DNA of 64,000 nucleotides. Source: Symsagittifera roscoffensis. Lineage: Eukaryota; Xenacoelomorpha; Acoela; Convolutidae. Location of the stretch: assembly GCF_963678635.1 (NCBI RefSeq), contig NC_087063.1, forward strand, positions 79,905,574-79,969,573, in the 5' to 3' direction. The position numbers were made by a program, and so were the translations under genes. Of this stretch, positions 10,959 through 21,540 are shown piece after piece. The notes below the pieces were generated by a model, which was not told the DNA's origin, ran no database searches, and saw only the letters and a program-made list of their open reading frames with translations. The stretch's first letter is position 1. Each line of letters begins with the position of its first letter.

Positions 10959-13900
10959 TCAATGTTTCATTTCCTCCTCCTGCGATGCTGACTCCGCGCT
11001 TTCGGTTTCCGTGTCTTGTAGCACGTCGTTGACTATCCTGACGCTGTTGGAAGCCGTCCTCCAACACTTCTGCTCTTCTACCCTCTGTTTACAACAAGGT
11101 AGGGGATCCACATTGGATTCTCTGTTTCTACAGAAGCTGTTGTGGAGACACAACGTCACGTTTCTCTCCAGATCTTCTTTCAGCATCTCTGCCTTCTCAT
11201 TTCCACTACGCTCACTCGTTCTGGAAATCCTTTTCACAGCGGTGGGCACTGCATTCCGATGAGTCACGAAAGCTCGCTTGAAAGCTCCTGCCCCAATGTC
11301 CAGCTGATATTCACTGTACACTCTGCCATGCTTCGACATATGCTTTTTCGCATACTCGTACAACCACGCAGTCATGTTAGCTCTGAACCATGGCATCAAT
11401 CGTTTTCTCGCCCATATCTTCTTCACTTCCATCGGAATATTCAGAACTTTACACATTGTCTCAAAAAGATCTAAATCTTTTAGACAATCTAATTTCTGCA
11501 ATTGTTCTCTCGTCGGTGCCTCCTGTCTATTGTTTTCTCTCACATGAGCTTCCAGCCATCGTATCGCCATCATAACTCCCACTATCACTATTGTTACGGG
11601 CTGTGATGAATCTGGTAAACCCATGGAGAGCAGCTCTCCAGAGTCCCAGATCAACATCAGATTACTACGCTTGGGATACCACCAGGTCTGCAACAAGCAG
11701 CGGCAAGGAAACTCATCATGCGTCAACATGATGCTCCTCCAATTACGTTTTCCCGAAGCTTCCAGCAATGGTTCCACTTCCATCATCACTCGGTGGATTT
11801 CATCATTCTCATCTACTGCATTGTAATCTGTGACAATTGATCCTCTCTGCTTCTGTTTTTCAAAGTCACTGAAGTTCCCGCTCACATATCCCATGAACTT
11901 CTTTCCCAATATTGACTCCAACTCTTCTTTGGTTCTCTCTGGAACTGCTGAGAAAATCTTACACAGTAACTCGTAAGACTTTTCAGACATTCTTGCCAAC
12001 CTCACGCACTTCGGCACTGAAAAGGCTTGATCCACAATCGTTCTTGTACTCTTCACGTCCACAGCTACGAAATGTACAGGATACCTGCTCTTGCACATTG
12101 GAGCCAATGTTGAACCCACCAAATATCGTGCTCCTGCTGGTCTACAATAAGTTTCGCTGTGTCTGATGTTCATTTCTGTTTCAATTGCCTCCCTCCATTT
12201 TCCTATGTATTTCTGCTCAGTCTGCAGAACTCCTGGGAATACTTCTACGCTGATGGCCGTGACCATCTCATGTTTCTGTTCTAGATTCAATAGTGACTCT
12301 AAAGAACCAAACATGCTGTAGAATCCTAGTGCAGTCACTAGATTCACATCAGTTCCTCCATGGCAATCTGCTACCAGTTCCGTTTCCGTTCTTGCTTTCA
12401 TCACTACATTTCCAAACAATACTGTCAATTGCTTATGTTGCTTCTCCAGGGTTTTCACACAGTCTAAACTTCCACAAACATGACCCTCCAGTCCACAGAC
12501 TTCCGCCAGACAGCTACCAGGTTTTACCCAGTCTTCTGGTCCCCAGCCAGGCAACTCCACTTTATCTTCTCCGTTGCTCTTAGAGGCTGTTATCATCACA
12601 TTATATATGATGTTAAGGTCACGCAGGTTACAGTCTGCACTCAGTTCCCTCTGTACGTCTTGTGTCGCACGTAATATTGAGTCAGCGTTGGGACTAGGAC
12701 ACCATGATGGCTTCATCAATTCCCACACTGCCATCAGGCTCGTTCTCAGTAATTCGTCTGAGAATCCCAACCCAAACTCCACTCTCTTGTCGGATTTTGG
12801 TACTGAAGGTGCAGTCACCTCTTCTTCCAAGACCAGTCCCAATTTAGCCTGTGGATGGTTAACGCTCTTGATTGTTACAATTCTGGACGTCCAGAATCTT
12901 AGTAACACCGCCTGCTCATAATCAAAGAAGCAATCACGTATGTCTTCACTCAGGAAAGGATTGTACGCTATCCCTATGATCCCAGATACGTAGCTATATG
13001 ACTTCTTCTTGATCGGTCCACAGTATTCACTGGATTTCGGCAATGCTCCCATAGATTCTTTAGTGAGTCTCAGCTCCTTGTTTGAGAATCTCCTGATCTC
13101 ATCTATCTTTTTCATGGGTTCCAGTTCTTCAGGTTCTTTCATGTTCACCCTCATCGGTTTACTTTGCTGCATGTCCAGCAATGCCAGCAAGAACAAGGCT
13201 TTCGTTCGTTCATCGCCTTCCCTCAACATTCTAACACAACTGCTTAATGCAGGTACTGAAATCTGCTCTATCAGGAATCGAATGAAACAGAGAGCATCTC
13301 TCCGCTTCGCACACGCTACTGCTGCTCCCTCCTGGACTATCAGATCCCTCAGATTTGTCATAAGGAACACCTTTTCTTCTTTTGACCTCTTCCTTTCTTC
13401 CGAGTCGTATTCTTCGCGAGTCAGTCCCATCATGCACCAGGCAAACCTGAGTTGTAACTCTGTCCTTACGTAAGGTACTGCCACGAGAGCATGTATTCTC
13501 GGCGTAGTCCTCATTTCTTCTTCGAAGTACTTCAATACTACTGCTTTCCATGGAAGGCTCACCAACTGCTCGATTGTTTCCGCCTGTACGTCAGACGACG
13601 CCAAAGTTCCGTACGCCTTCTGCTTGAGGGTGGTGCCTTGCAACATTGCTTCTAGATAACCCTCCATGGCTTTTTCTTCTTCCAGGGCCATTACATGCCC
13701 TCTAGCCGAGTTTCGATATTCCAACATTTCCATGTATCCACCGGTGGGTTCATCTATCGACACTGTTTCAGACACGGTTAGTCTGTTGTACTCCACTGGT
13801 GTTAGTTGTCCGGCAACACTTCCCTTTCCATGATTCATGGGAGATGGCTTGAAATCCCTCATTTTACTCTCTCCACATTGACTGAGTATTTCCATTTCTA

Positions 13901-16900
13901 AAGTCGCTCCAGTCAGAGTGCGGTCACTCCTTTTGGATTTATAGCCGGTTGACTTTATTCCCGCCATGAGAATGGGTGGCACCATCGCTATATCAGTTAA
14001 TATTCTATCTGTGCCAGACAATTGATAATCACCTTGCCCCAAATCCATGACTTCCTCGACTCGTTTTCTTTTCGCTGAGTTGCCAGCTTTCATCGATATT
14101 TCCGAATCTACTTTCGTCTTTCCAATCCTCCTCGGTATCACTCTGCTACCTAACTTCATTTTCATCGCGTTGATTTTATCAATCACCATTTTCGATCGTA
14201 TCGTCCCTCTCCTGGTTCTTGACAGATACATCACCTCTCCTTCATTGTCCTGCGGTGTCATCTTGATGGGAGAATTTGCTTCACTCTCATCAGTGGCTGA
14301 GTCGATCAATAACTCACTCAGTCTCCCTTCACACTCATCGAGTTTGTCAAGTACTTCCCTCATTAAGGGTTGATTGAGACCTGTTTTGAGAATGGACTGG
14401 GTCCCATAGCTCTGAATCACAGTCCAGACTTCTTCCATGAACGCCACTCTATCCAGCTTACATCCCGTCCTACTCTCGTGGTCTCGGTGATGTACTTCCC
14501 ATTCTTCTTCGGGCAGCGTTCCCAAGAAAGGTACTCTGGCTGAAGCCTCTATTCTTCTCCTCCGAGGTGATTCCATGAGGATTCTCTGATCTTTATTTCT
14601 TGAATTGCCAGGAGAGCAGCTCTCCGGCAAATTCCGTTTCATTTCCATAAAGGCTGACGGAGGCTCCAGTGTCGAGGTGCCTTCGTCCAGCTCAGTCGTT
14701 TCCAACGTATCCGCATTGTTTTCAAGATCACTGAAGATGTTGAAATCCAGGCTGGAGGTTCCTCCTATCGATGCTCTGTCGTCTTCCCCACCAGCTTGAT
14801 CTTGTTGCATGGGTTCTTCAGTCTGGCGGCTTCTCCCCTGTCCGTCATCTTCTTCTGACTTGTCTCTATTCGAGCCCGATGGTCCTTGTTCACCTTTGTC
14901 GGCTTCTTCCTGGAATCTCGGTATGAGCAATGTACCGGCCGACTTATCTTCCTCTTCTCCATGGACCACTTTGATTTCTTCGCAGCCAAAGGGTGCTAGG
15001 AAGATTCTCGTCTGCAATACTCCCGGAACCTTCATCTCTTTTCTCACACTGGTCAGGATCACTGAGGCTTCAGGCAATTCAGTCCTGCCTCTCATCCTCA
15101 TTGGAGCTAAGCCTAGTGCCTCCCACTCCTCATCAAATCTTCCAGGCTTGGGAGTAGCAGCGTTGCTTATTCGCCTTCTCGTTGCTTGATCCGTGTGCGC
15201 AAATCGTGTGTACTGTAACACGGCGGCATTTCTCCCCACGAAGTATGTATCCATCGTCGCCGAGAAATTCCCTACTCTCCTTTCATTGGTCTCGAATGCT
15301 CTCAACCTAGGAGTTTGTACTACGGAGACTGCTCCGAGCAACATCCTTCTTACCAGAGGGAATTCAGGGATTGCTTCCGGTAGCTTCTTGTAATCGCCCC
15401 AGTCCTTCGTCTCTTCTCTCACCTTGTGATATGCTGCTGTGAGACGAGGCACTCTGGTTATTTCACCATTCGTTTTGTCGTAGGGCCTTAGATTCCAAAG
15501 CTTTGGAAACACCTCGATGTGTCCTCTTTCTACTTCTCCCATGCGGTCACAGAAGTGATCGTCAAAATTGATGACCGTCATTTCCGGCTCCGATATTTTC
15601 GCAAATAACAGATCTTCACTCATGAGCTCCCGCAGTGCCTGCTGCTCACACCAGTTCAGAGTACTACCGTCCACTGCCGATATGAGGTTCAGGTGCAGCA
15701 CCGACCTCCTATATGCTTCCACTTTAACGTCAGGGAACGCAAAGGTGACTGCTGGTCCGTAGATCACTGTCACGAACTCCGTGACTCCTCTGATCAGCGC
15801 CAAGGGATCAGTCCTCATAGCTAAGCTCAAATCTGTTAATAGCGGCATGCCTCCAACATGTCGTCTAACATCTTCTTCCTTTTCAATTGTCTCGTCTTCT
15901 CCTGTTCCAAAGCGATTTTGCTGCAAGAGATACTGGATCAGAGTGTGTCTCAGGTCTCTTATTTTGTTCCACGAGTCCGTGGATTTCTGCATATCCAGAT
16001 TCCTCACTTTCTCTTTCATCTGCTCTGGACAACGTGTCAGTTTCATTAGTCCTGCCAAGTTTCCGTGGGTTATTGCGATCAATGTCAGAAGTCCATCTAG
16101 TCTCAGGTTCTGTATTCCATCCGTAAGCAGTATCGCCGGTCCTTTCACGAAATTCTCCGCTCCAAATGTCACGAACAAGGCTATTAATTCCACTATAGAT
16201 ACTTTCACCACTGCTTGGAGGAATTCCTTTATCAAATAGTGCGAGACTTTCGGGTATACTTTTGCCAAGAAGGACGCGGTCCATCCGGCTCCCAACCCTT
16301 CTAGCATGCTGTCTGTCCTTTCAAATCCCTCCTGTCCTCTCACTTCCTGGATCAAGAAGGTTTCCAGAGTAACTTGACACATTCTGTTCACGAACTCCGC
16401 GGTCTTTTCTCCGGCATTTTCCGCCAGGTTCACCTCCTTCAACAAGTAGGCGTGTATCCTAGTGATCATCACTGGGCCTTGCTGAAAAGCATCAGCACCC
16501 AATGCCGCTACTCTTGGATTTAGGTGTAGCCACTGGTTTGCTTCCGGCTTGGTTTTCAGAACCATCGCCTCCAGTTGAGCTCTGGTCTCCAGTGAATTCT
16601 TTCTTCTCGTGCCTTCACTCGCCACTTCCATTGCTCGGAACCACAAGTCGTTGGACATTGCCGTGATCACTCGATGGTCGTCATCTATTCCTGGTTTCAA
16701 TTTGAGTTGTTTACTGAAGTTGGACAGTTCCAACCCCAGCACCTCGTCCAACACCAACATGTGTAGCGCGTGGTCCTTAAATCCTCTCATCGCGTTTGAG
16801 ATATCTGACCATACTGCAGGCAGTTCAGTCTTGAGTGGCCTCAGGTTCTCCACTTCAATCATGCGATTCGGGGCTGATATGATTACATCATATTTTCCTT

Positions 16901-19900
16901 CCGAAAGTAAGGCTACCATCGCATACACAAATTTCAGTCCATCCGGGAGATGTGCATATCCCGGAGACAACGCAAATACTACTTTCAACGTCACTTTATT
17001 GAATGATCCCTCCTTCGTCGCATCCACCACTTCACCCATCGACTCCAAGATGTCTTTTATCGCTGGCCATACTGCGTTTTCTGCCGTTGCAGGATCTCTG
17101 AGCCTGCTCAGAAAACCTCTACTATGTAGATGGTCATTAATGCCAGCAAACACAATCGTTATCGGGTTCATTTCTGTCTGCCTTTGTACCCCTATAGCCA
17201 ATGACACTGATTGCAATAGGTCTAGGTCAACTGCGGCCAGCATTATGACTTCCGGCCAAAACAAAGACTTAGAGGTGTACACGAACTCTGAATTCGCTAC
17301 TACCATGATTTTGGCCTTTCTCATCTCTGCTTTGTCGTAGGCGGCGAAGATGCTCTCATCTTTCTTTATTGCTGTCAATCCGCCATATCTCTGGGCATCA
17401 CCATCTTGGTTCACTTGTTTTGGGTACACTCTTTCCTTCACATGACTAGGTGGTGTCGTCAGTTGCCTGAATATCTTCACGTGTTGTCCAATTGGCGCTC
17501 TCGCCGTCAGGAATCTTCCTGGCCTTTCCTCACGATTCCTCTCCTCATGGTTCAATCTGACATCCTGCAACGGTCTTGCATTCACAGGTCCCATTGTGTT
17601 ATTGGAGGGCAGTCCCTCCAAGTCAGCAAATCTTAAGGCTGTCGTGGAGCTGAAATTTATGCTAGCGGCTATCAACCAGTCTACGCCGGTTATTGAGTAT
17701 AATCTGCTGACGGATAGCGTCGCTCCATTTAGCATCCTCCTTGCATCCTCAATGAAGCTTACTTTCTGCAGGTCCAGCTTCATCAGTTCTTCTTTGTATA
17801 TGTGCCAGGGAGACGGCATGGGTCTCGACCATAACAATGAGCCTCTGTTCGGTCTCTCCTCTCGACTGCTACTCGTTGTCTCCGATCTAGTGTCTGATCT
17901 GGACGTGCCTGCTACTCCTTCATTTGGTTGGTTGACGGGTCCTATCCTTCTCCTAGGATGAATTGTCCTCCTCGTCGGTGCTTCTCCCAACCGATACTGC
18001 TCGTCTGTTCTTCGACCTGGTTCGCTGGAGCTTTGCTGCCGGTAATTTATTGCGGCTGGGACTGTACCCAAACGCGTTTCCAGGTTAGGAGGCACAAAAG
18101 TGGTGATCACCGTATCATTCACCTTTCCCTCTTCCTTCAGTACTCCTGTGTCAGAGAGTTCTGCTTCCAACTCATCCAACCGTTCTTGGAAGACTCGATT
18201 CAACCAAGCTTGTCCCTCGATCGTGTCAAAGTGGATGCCATCCGAAGTCAGTCTGGCTTGCTCCATGGCTCTCAATTCGTGTTCAATGTCCATAAGGATC
18301 ATTCTTCCGGCATTTCGATTTGCTAGGTTTCTTAAGATGTTGTTCCATCTCATGACTCCCTCGTTGTGCCTTCTTCCTGATGCTGTCAGGTTTCTTGCAT
18401 TCATTGGCACCGTGCAAACGGTCAGTACCGCGCAACTGAACTTCTGCCAGAGAGTGGTGAACAAACACACCATCATTGATTCCCACAGTGCTTCCTGCTC
18501 GTCTGATCCTCTGGAGATATCATTCGTCCCAACTAATATCATCACACTGGGTATCCTCCCGGGATTCATCAGCTCCACCATCCGGTATAATTGGGCAATT
18601 GTCGCGCCTCCAAAGGCCATCACCGTGGTGACCCATGAGGTCCTCAAATTCGTTAGCACTCGGACTAAGCTATCTCCCAATATCAGGTGTGATGTCCCGA
18701 GTGGTGGTTGCTGCAGGTTCACAGCCGGGCTCCAGGTAGCTCGATTGAAGCAGGCTCTCGGATCTGTCTCCGGAACTCCCGTGAAACTATACTTCAATTG
18801 ATTATTCTTCTGCACGTCTATTATGCGAGATACTTTCTTCGCTGGCATCTTCCTTACTTTTCTCTCTGTGATTTTCGAACTCCCCCTGAGTGGCGTCACG
18901 TCACTTATCCCTTGTCTGATTACTGTCTGGGAGAGTTGTACTCTGCCCGTATCGTCAATCGTTCCATAGGGTGCAGTCACCCCGGAACCTGGTGCGTTCT
19001 TGTTAGCGACCAATCGTCCAGCTGTCTCTATCAGTCTTCTCACTGTCTGTTCTACGACGGGATGACCCAAGGTGTCACTAGGATCCGGGATTGTTACTCG
19101 ATTCGTCTCTGCTGGAAGCCGTGTCTCCGTTGTTTGACTCATTTCTCGAGGTGTCAAGAGCTCCATCGGGGACTGCCCACGAGGAATATCCCTTGCAGGT
19201 ATCACTTTCTCCACGGCTGTGGTCAACGCCGCCTGATCCGATCGCTCTTTGTATTCCTGCCTCAAGCGTTCGATCTCTTGACCCTGCTTTTTGTTGCAGT
19301 CTTCAAACAACTTTCTCCACATGTCTCGATCTTCCTCCATCGCCAGCATGGTCTTCGTCATATCGTCCAACTCCTTCTCCGTTCTTTTCAGATGATCGTT
19401 CATCTCGTCCAGATCTTGCATGGTTTGGTTCGTCTGAACCTTCTGCGTTACTTTCGCCCTTTTTGGTGGCACAGCTGCTCTCAGTGGTGAACCAGACGAG
19501 GTCGCCTCGCTGTTCATCTCCCTATGCATTCTCGTCAGCCCTGGTTTAGGCTTAGAGGGCATTGGCATCTCACCTGGTTGGTAAGTCCTAGAACTTCCCA
19601 ACCCAGGCTCATTCGCCAAGTCACTCCCTGAGAGAGCCCCGTTTCTCCACCTCATCACTCTCATGTTCGGGCGGTCTAGTACTCCTCTTTCTCCATATGC
19701 TGCCATCAACAGGACTTCCGTGGGGCGGTCCCCACGGTTGTCGTGCCCCAAGATGTTGATCAGGGCGGTCAGCAACATGACCACCTCTGGGTCCTCCAGA
19801 GCGAAGTCTCGTTCGATCAGCCGACGATAGATCGCATCTACCATCGGTCCCACATATGCCTCTGCCAGGTCCATCAATTCTTCCAGGTTGAAATTGTCCA

Positions 19901-19901
19901 T
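10959..19901 (-). CDS. Giant 2,980-residue retroelement ORF with SGNH-hydrolase domain
   Basis: One uninterrupted frame of about 8.9 kb lies downstream of pol, where an env gene would be. I place the start at ATG 19901 (residue 1 = MDNFNLEEL); the frame is open five codons further upstream. Numbering from five codons upstream: a coiled coil at about 160-230, then an SGNH hydrolase with block I LILGDSLV (Ser416), block II Gly436-437, block III GTND (Asn465) and block V SDGIHF (Asp559, His562). A second SGNH-like module follows (MVVANSEF ... FAGINDHLH) and lacks the serine. Then come acidic, low-complexity and helical regions, and one hydrophobic stretch near the C-terminus (TIVIVGVMMAIRW). There is no signal peptide, so a classical envelope protein is unlikely. 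Esterase or lipase activity on an unknown substrate is inferred from the family. The function of the remaining roughly 2,000 residues is unknown. An acceptor site at 19980 suggests a spliced subgenomic message. Confidence 0.85.
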   Translation of the reverse strand: MDNFNLEELMDLAEAYVGPMVDAIYRRLIERDFALEDPEVVMLLTALINILGHDNRGDRPTEVLLMAAYGERGVLDRPNMRVMRWRNGALSGSDLANEPGLGSSRTYQPGEMPMPSKPKPGLTRMHREMNSEATSSGSPLRAAVPPKRAKVTQKVQTNQTMQDLDEMNDHLKRTEKELDDMTKTMLAMEEDRDMWRKLFEDCNKKQGQEIERLRQEYKERSDQAALTTAVEKVIPARDIPRGQSPMELLTPREMSQTTETRLPAETNRVTIPDPSDTLGHPVVEQTVRRLIETAGRLVANKNAPGSGVTAPYGTIDDTGRVQLSQTVIRQGISDVTPLRGSSKITERKVRKMPAKKVSRIIDVQKNNQLKYSFTGVPETDPRACFNRATWSPAVNLQQPPLGTSHLILGDSLVRVLTNLRTSWVTTVMAFGGATIAQLYRMVELMNPGRIPSVMILVGTNDISRGSDEQEALWESMMVCLFTTLWQKFSCAVLTVCTVPMNARNLTASGRRHNEGVMRWNNILRNLANRNAGRMILMDIEHELRAMEQARLTSDGIHFDTIEGQAWLNRVFQERLDELEAELSDTGVLKEEGKVNDTVITTFVPPNLETRLGTVPAAINYRQQSSSEPGRRTDEQYRLGEAPTRRTIHPRRRIGPVNQPNEGVAGTSRSDTRSETTSSSREERPNRGSLLWSRPMPSPWHIYKEELMKLDLQKVSFIEDARRMLNGATLSVSRLYSITGVDWLIAASINFSSTTALRFADLEGLPSNNTMGPVNARPLQDVRLNHEERNREERPGRFLTARAPIGQHVKIFRQLTTPPSHVKERVYPKQVNQDGDAQRYGGLTAIKKDESIFAAYDKAEMRKAKIMVVANSEFVYTSKSLFWPEVIMLAAVDLDLLQSVSLAIGVQRQTEMNPITIVFAGINDHLHSRGFLSRLRDPATAENAVWPAIKDILESMGEVVDATKEGSFNKVTLKVVFALSPGYAHLPDGLKFVYAMVALLSEGKYDVIISAPNRMIEVENLRPLKTELPAVWSDISNAMRGFKDHALHMLVLDEVLGLELSNFSKQLKLKPGIDDDHRVITAMSNDLWFRAMEVASEGTRRKNSLETRAQLEAMVLKTKPEANQWLHLNPRVAALGADAFQQGPVMITRIHAYLLKEVNLAENAGEKTAEFVNRMCQVTLETFLIQEVRGQEGFERTDSMLEGLGAGWTASFLAKVYPKVSHYLIKEFLQAVVKVSIVELIALFVTFGAENFVKGPAILLTDGIQNLRLDGLLTLIAITHGNLAGLMKLTRCPEQMKEKVRNLDMQKSTDSWNKIRDLRHTLIQYLLQQNRFGTGEDETIEKEEDVRRHVGGMPLLTDLSLAMRTDPLALIRGVTEFVTVIYGPAVTFAFPDVKVEAYRRSVLHLNLISAVDGSTLNWCEQQALRELMSEDLLFAKISEPEMTVINFDDHFCDRMGEVERGHIEVFPKLWNLRPYDKTNGEITRVPRLTAAYHKVREETKDWGDYKKLPEAIPEFPLVRRMLLGAVSVVQTPRLRAFETNERRVGNFSATMDTYFVGRNAAVLQYTRFAHTDQATRRRISNAATPKPGRFDEEWEALGLAPMRMRGRTELPEASVILTSVRKEMKVPGVLQTRIFLAPFGCEEIKVVHGEEEDKSAGTLLIPRFQEEADKGEQGPSGSNRDKSEEDDGQGRSRQTEEPMQQDQAGGEDDRASIGGTSSLDFNIFSDLENNADTLETTELDEGTSTLEPPSAFMEMKRNLPESCSPGNSRNKDQRILMESPRRRRIEASARVPFLGTLPEEEWEVHHRDHESRTGCKLDRVAFMEEVWTVIQSYGTQSILKTGLNQPLMREVLDKLDECEGRLSELLIDSATDESEANSPIKMTPQDNEGEVMYLSRTRRGTIRSKMVIDKINAMKMKLGSRVIPRRIGKTKVDSEISMKAGNSAKRKRVEEVMDLGQGDYQLSGTDRILTDIAMVPPILMAGIKSTGYKSKRSDRTLTGATLEMEILSQCGESKMRDFKPSPMNHGKGSVAGQLTPVEYNRLTVSETVSIDEPTGGYMEMLEYRNSARGHVMALEEEKAMEGYLEAMLQGTTLKQKAYGTLASSDVQAETIEQLVSLPWKAVVLKYFEEEMRTTPRIHALVAVPYVRTELQLRFAWCMMGLTREEYDSEERKRSKEEKVFLMTNLRDLIVQEGAAVACAKRRDALCFIRFLIEQISVPALSSCVRMLREGDERTKALFLLALLDMQQSKPMRVNMKEPEELEPMKKIDEIRRFSNKELRLTKESMGALPKSSEYCGPIKKKSYSYVSGIIGIAYNPFLSEDIRDCFFDYEQAVLLRFWTSRIVTIKSVNHPQAKLGLVLEEEVTAPSVPKSDKRVEFGLGFSDELLRTSLMAVWELMKPSWCPSPNADSILRATQDVQRELSADCNLRDLNIIYNVMITASKSNGEDKVELPGWGPEDWVKPGSCLAEVCGLEGHVCGSLDCVKTLEKQHKQLTVLFGNVVMKARTETELVADCHGGTDVNLVTALGFYSMFGSLESLLNLEQKHEMVTAISVEVFPGVLQTEQKYIGKWREAIETEMNIRHSETYCRPAGARYLVGSTLAPMCKSRYPVHFVAVDVKSTRTIVDQAFSVPKCVRLARMSEKSYELLCKIFSAVPERTKEELESILGKKFMGYVSGNFSDFEKQKQRGSIVTDYNAVDENDEIHRVMMEVEPLLEASGKRNWRSIMLTHDEFPCRCLLQTWWYPKRSNLMLIWDSGELLSMGLPDSSQPVTIVIVGVMMAIRWLEAHVRENNRQEAPTREQLQKLDCLKDLDLFETMCKVLNIPMEVKKIWARKRLMPWFRANMTAWLYEYAKKHMSKHGRVYSEYQLDIGAGAFKRAFVTHRNAVPTAVKRISRTSERSGNEKAEMLKEDLERNVTLCLHNSFCRNRESNVDPLPCCKQRVEEQKCWRTASNSVRIVNDVLQDTETESAESASQEEEMKH

Positions 19902-20323
19902 ACTTGTTCTTTCCAAATTTGATTTGATTCGATTTGATAACTTGACTCAAGTGAGTAATTTTAAATGATCAATCAGGATCTGGAAAAGAAATCACGAATG
20001 TCACACTTGTCAATTTCACCTTAACATACATCGTTAAAATTTGCTTAAAGACAGTTCAGATAAAAAGATATTTATCCTAAAATTTATTAAAATCAATTGG
20101 TTTCTAAAATTTTGGAATACGACCTAAGATTGGACAGTCCAAACTTTGGATCTATTCCCAAAATCGTTATTTAGTTATTCATGGTCACTAACCCCTACTT
20201 ACCCATGATTTTAATAACTTAACACATAATAACACATAACATAACATAACATAACACACATGTCACATATATCACATATTACATGTAACTTGGTCTTTGG
20301 CCTAACACCCTCTCGCTCATCAC
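19902..20323 (-). promoter_or_regulatory. Pol-giant ORF spacer with splice acceptor and imperfect palindrome
   Basis: On the minus strand TTTCTTTTCCAG ends at 19980, followed by ATCCTGATT. This is a near-consensus nematode 3' splice site about 80 bases before the giant ORF start, with no intervening pol stop needed if pol is spliced out. An imperfect palindrome of about 54 bp (TTTTGGGAATAGATCC ... GGTCGTATTCCAAAA type) with GGACAGTCC at its heart lies at about 20108-20164. A short ACATA-rich run lies at 20220-20285. All are conserved in the right arm. The splice donor is not identified. Confidence 0.5.
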
Positions 20324-21540
20324 TCAGCCTATACTTAAGTAATATTTCTTATGTAGATACACTTGTATGTTCGTATCAGAGAATATCACGTGTACGAGCG
20401 CGTACAATTCCCGAGGATGCAGTCTTCCCCTAGTTCCTTCACGTCCATTTCCACAAGGAAGTCCCTCAGCCTCGTCAAAGACAAGACTAGATTTTCCGGG
20501 TCCACGTGCTGCTTCTCTGTCGCCCTCGTTACCAAGAAGCATAAGTACTTTCCCGGTATCTGCGACACCGCCGGGGGTAAGGCTGCTACGCCCCCTATCC
20601 CTGGTCTTTGCTTCCAAAGGAATTCCACGTTTTTGTATTCTCTCTTAAAATCCGCCGCTAGCGCCGTCCTAAAACTCATGTCTGCGGTGATCGCTATCGC
20701 ACATGTTCTGTTTGTGAGTATGAAATCACTATCTGTTAGTACTATGTTACTCGAATATTCATTTGGTAAGTTAAAATATGACTCAACTACCCTGCCTATG
20801 TCAGGTTTCTTAGGTTCTTCGCCTGTTTCTGCTTCTACGTCTCCTGTTTCTCTTGCTACTCTCAATTTTTTTATTATCAAGTTTTCAGTGTGGGTAAGTC
20901 CTACCCCCACTCCCCGGACAAAAATATCCATCGGCGTCCCCGTCGATCGCATACCGGGTGTTAAGTCAAGATTTGAAGCTGGAATGAATAAACGTCCTTC
21001 CTGGGCAGCCCAGTAAGGATCGTCTCGTTCAGTCTTGATGTATTTCATGCTTTCACGATCTACATCTTGAATCTTGACGCTGGTCTTCTCTGGATCCGAG
21101 GTCATGTCATTCAGCCACTCTAGGACACGCAGGTTCGTCTGGTCTTGTTCATATGACTGCTGTTGCTCATCGTCAAATTCTACCTCCGGTTTCGACCAGT
21201 CGTCAACCCACTCATCGTTGTGATCATTGACTATGTCAATGTCTTGTGACACAGTTATTTCCTCTAAACCCACTACTTCCTCCACTATTTTCTTTAGATC
21301 TATCCTATCCACTACAAAGTCGTCACCGTAAGGATTGTACTTCTTTCTTGGTCTCCTCCCGTCCTTCTGACGAGTCTGCATCGTGAACGGAAGGTCTACT
21401 TCCAAGTTCTTGGGAACCTCTGTTTGTTCGGGATCCTGCCAATCTTCTTCTGCGTAGGGTAAGGTTTCATCGTCCGCTTCGATCTGTTCGTTTGGATCCA
21501 GGTCCAACGGTGTATCCGTACCTTCCTCTACGACTTCGTT
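20324..21540 (-). pseudogene. C-terminal extension of Pol: acidic linker plus macro-like domain (broken)
   Basis: This continues the pol frame directly after TGA 21541. The right copy has a sense codon there, so both are one reading frame by descent. The first about 180 residues are acidic (ADDETLPYAEEDW). The last about 170 fit an ALC1/TARG1-type macro domain: AIAITADMSF, FKREY, GKYLCFLVTR, a helix VLSLTRLRDFLVEMDVKELS, and a final VHVIFSDTNIQVYLH. The glycine-rich ribose/phosphate loops of active macro domains are not conserved, so ADP-ribose binding or hydrolysis is uncertain. In this copy 25 bp are missing near 20430 relative to the right arm. This shifts the frame, so the last residues lie in another frame (20324-20430). 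Confidence 0.7.

Noticed and set aside
13009-19549. Several plus-strand frames of 100-260 codons opposite the giant ORF, and their mirror images in the right arm
   Set aside because: They are antisense shadows of a conserved coding sequence, with Ser/Leu/Cys-rich composition and no family features.
10959-19901. The giant ORF as a viral envelope glycoprotein
   Set aside because: It has no signal peptide, few cysteines, no clear fusion peptide and only one weak hydrophobic stretch, whereas SGNH-hydrolase blocks are clear.
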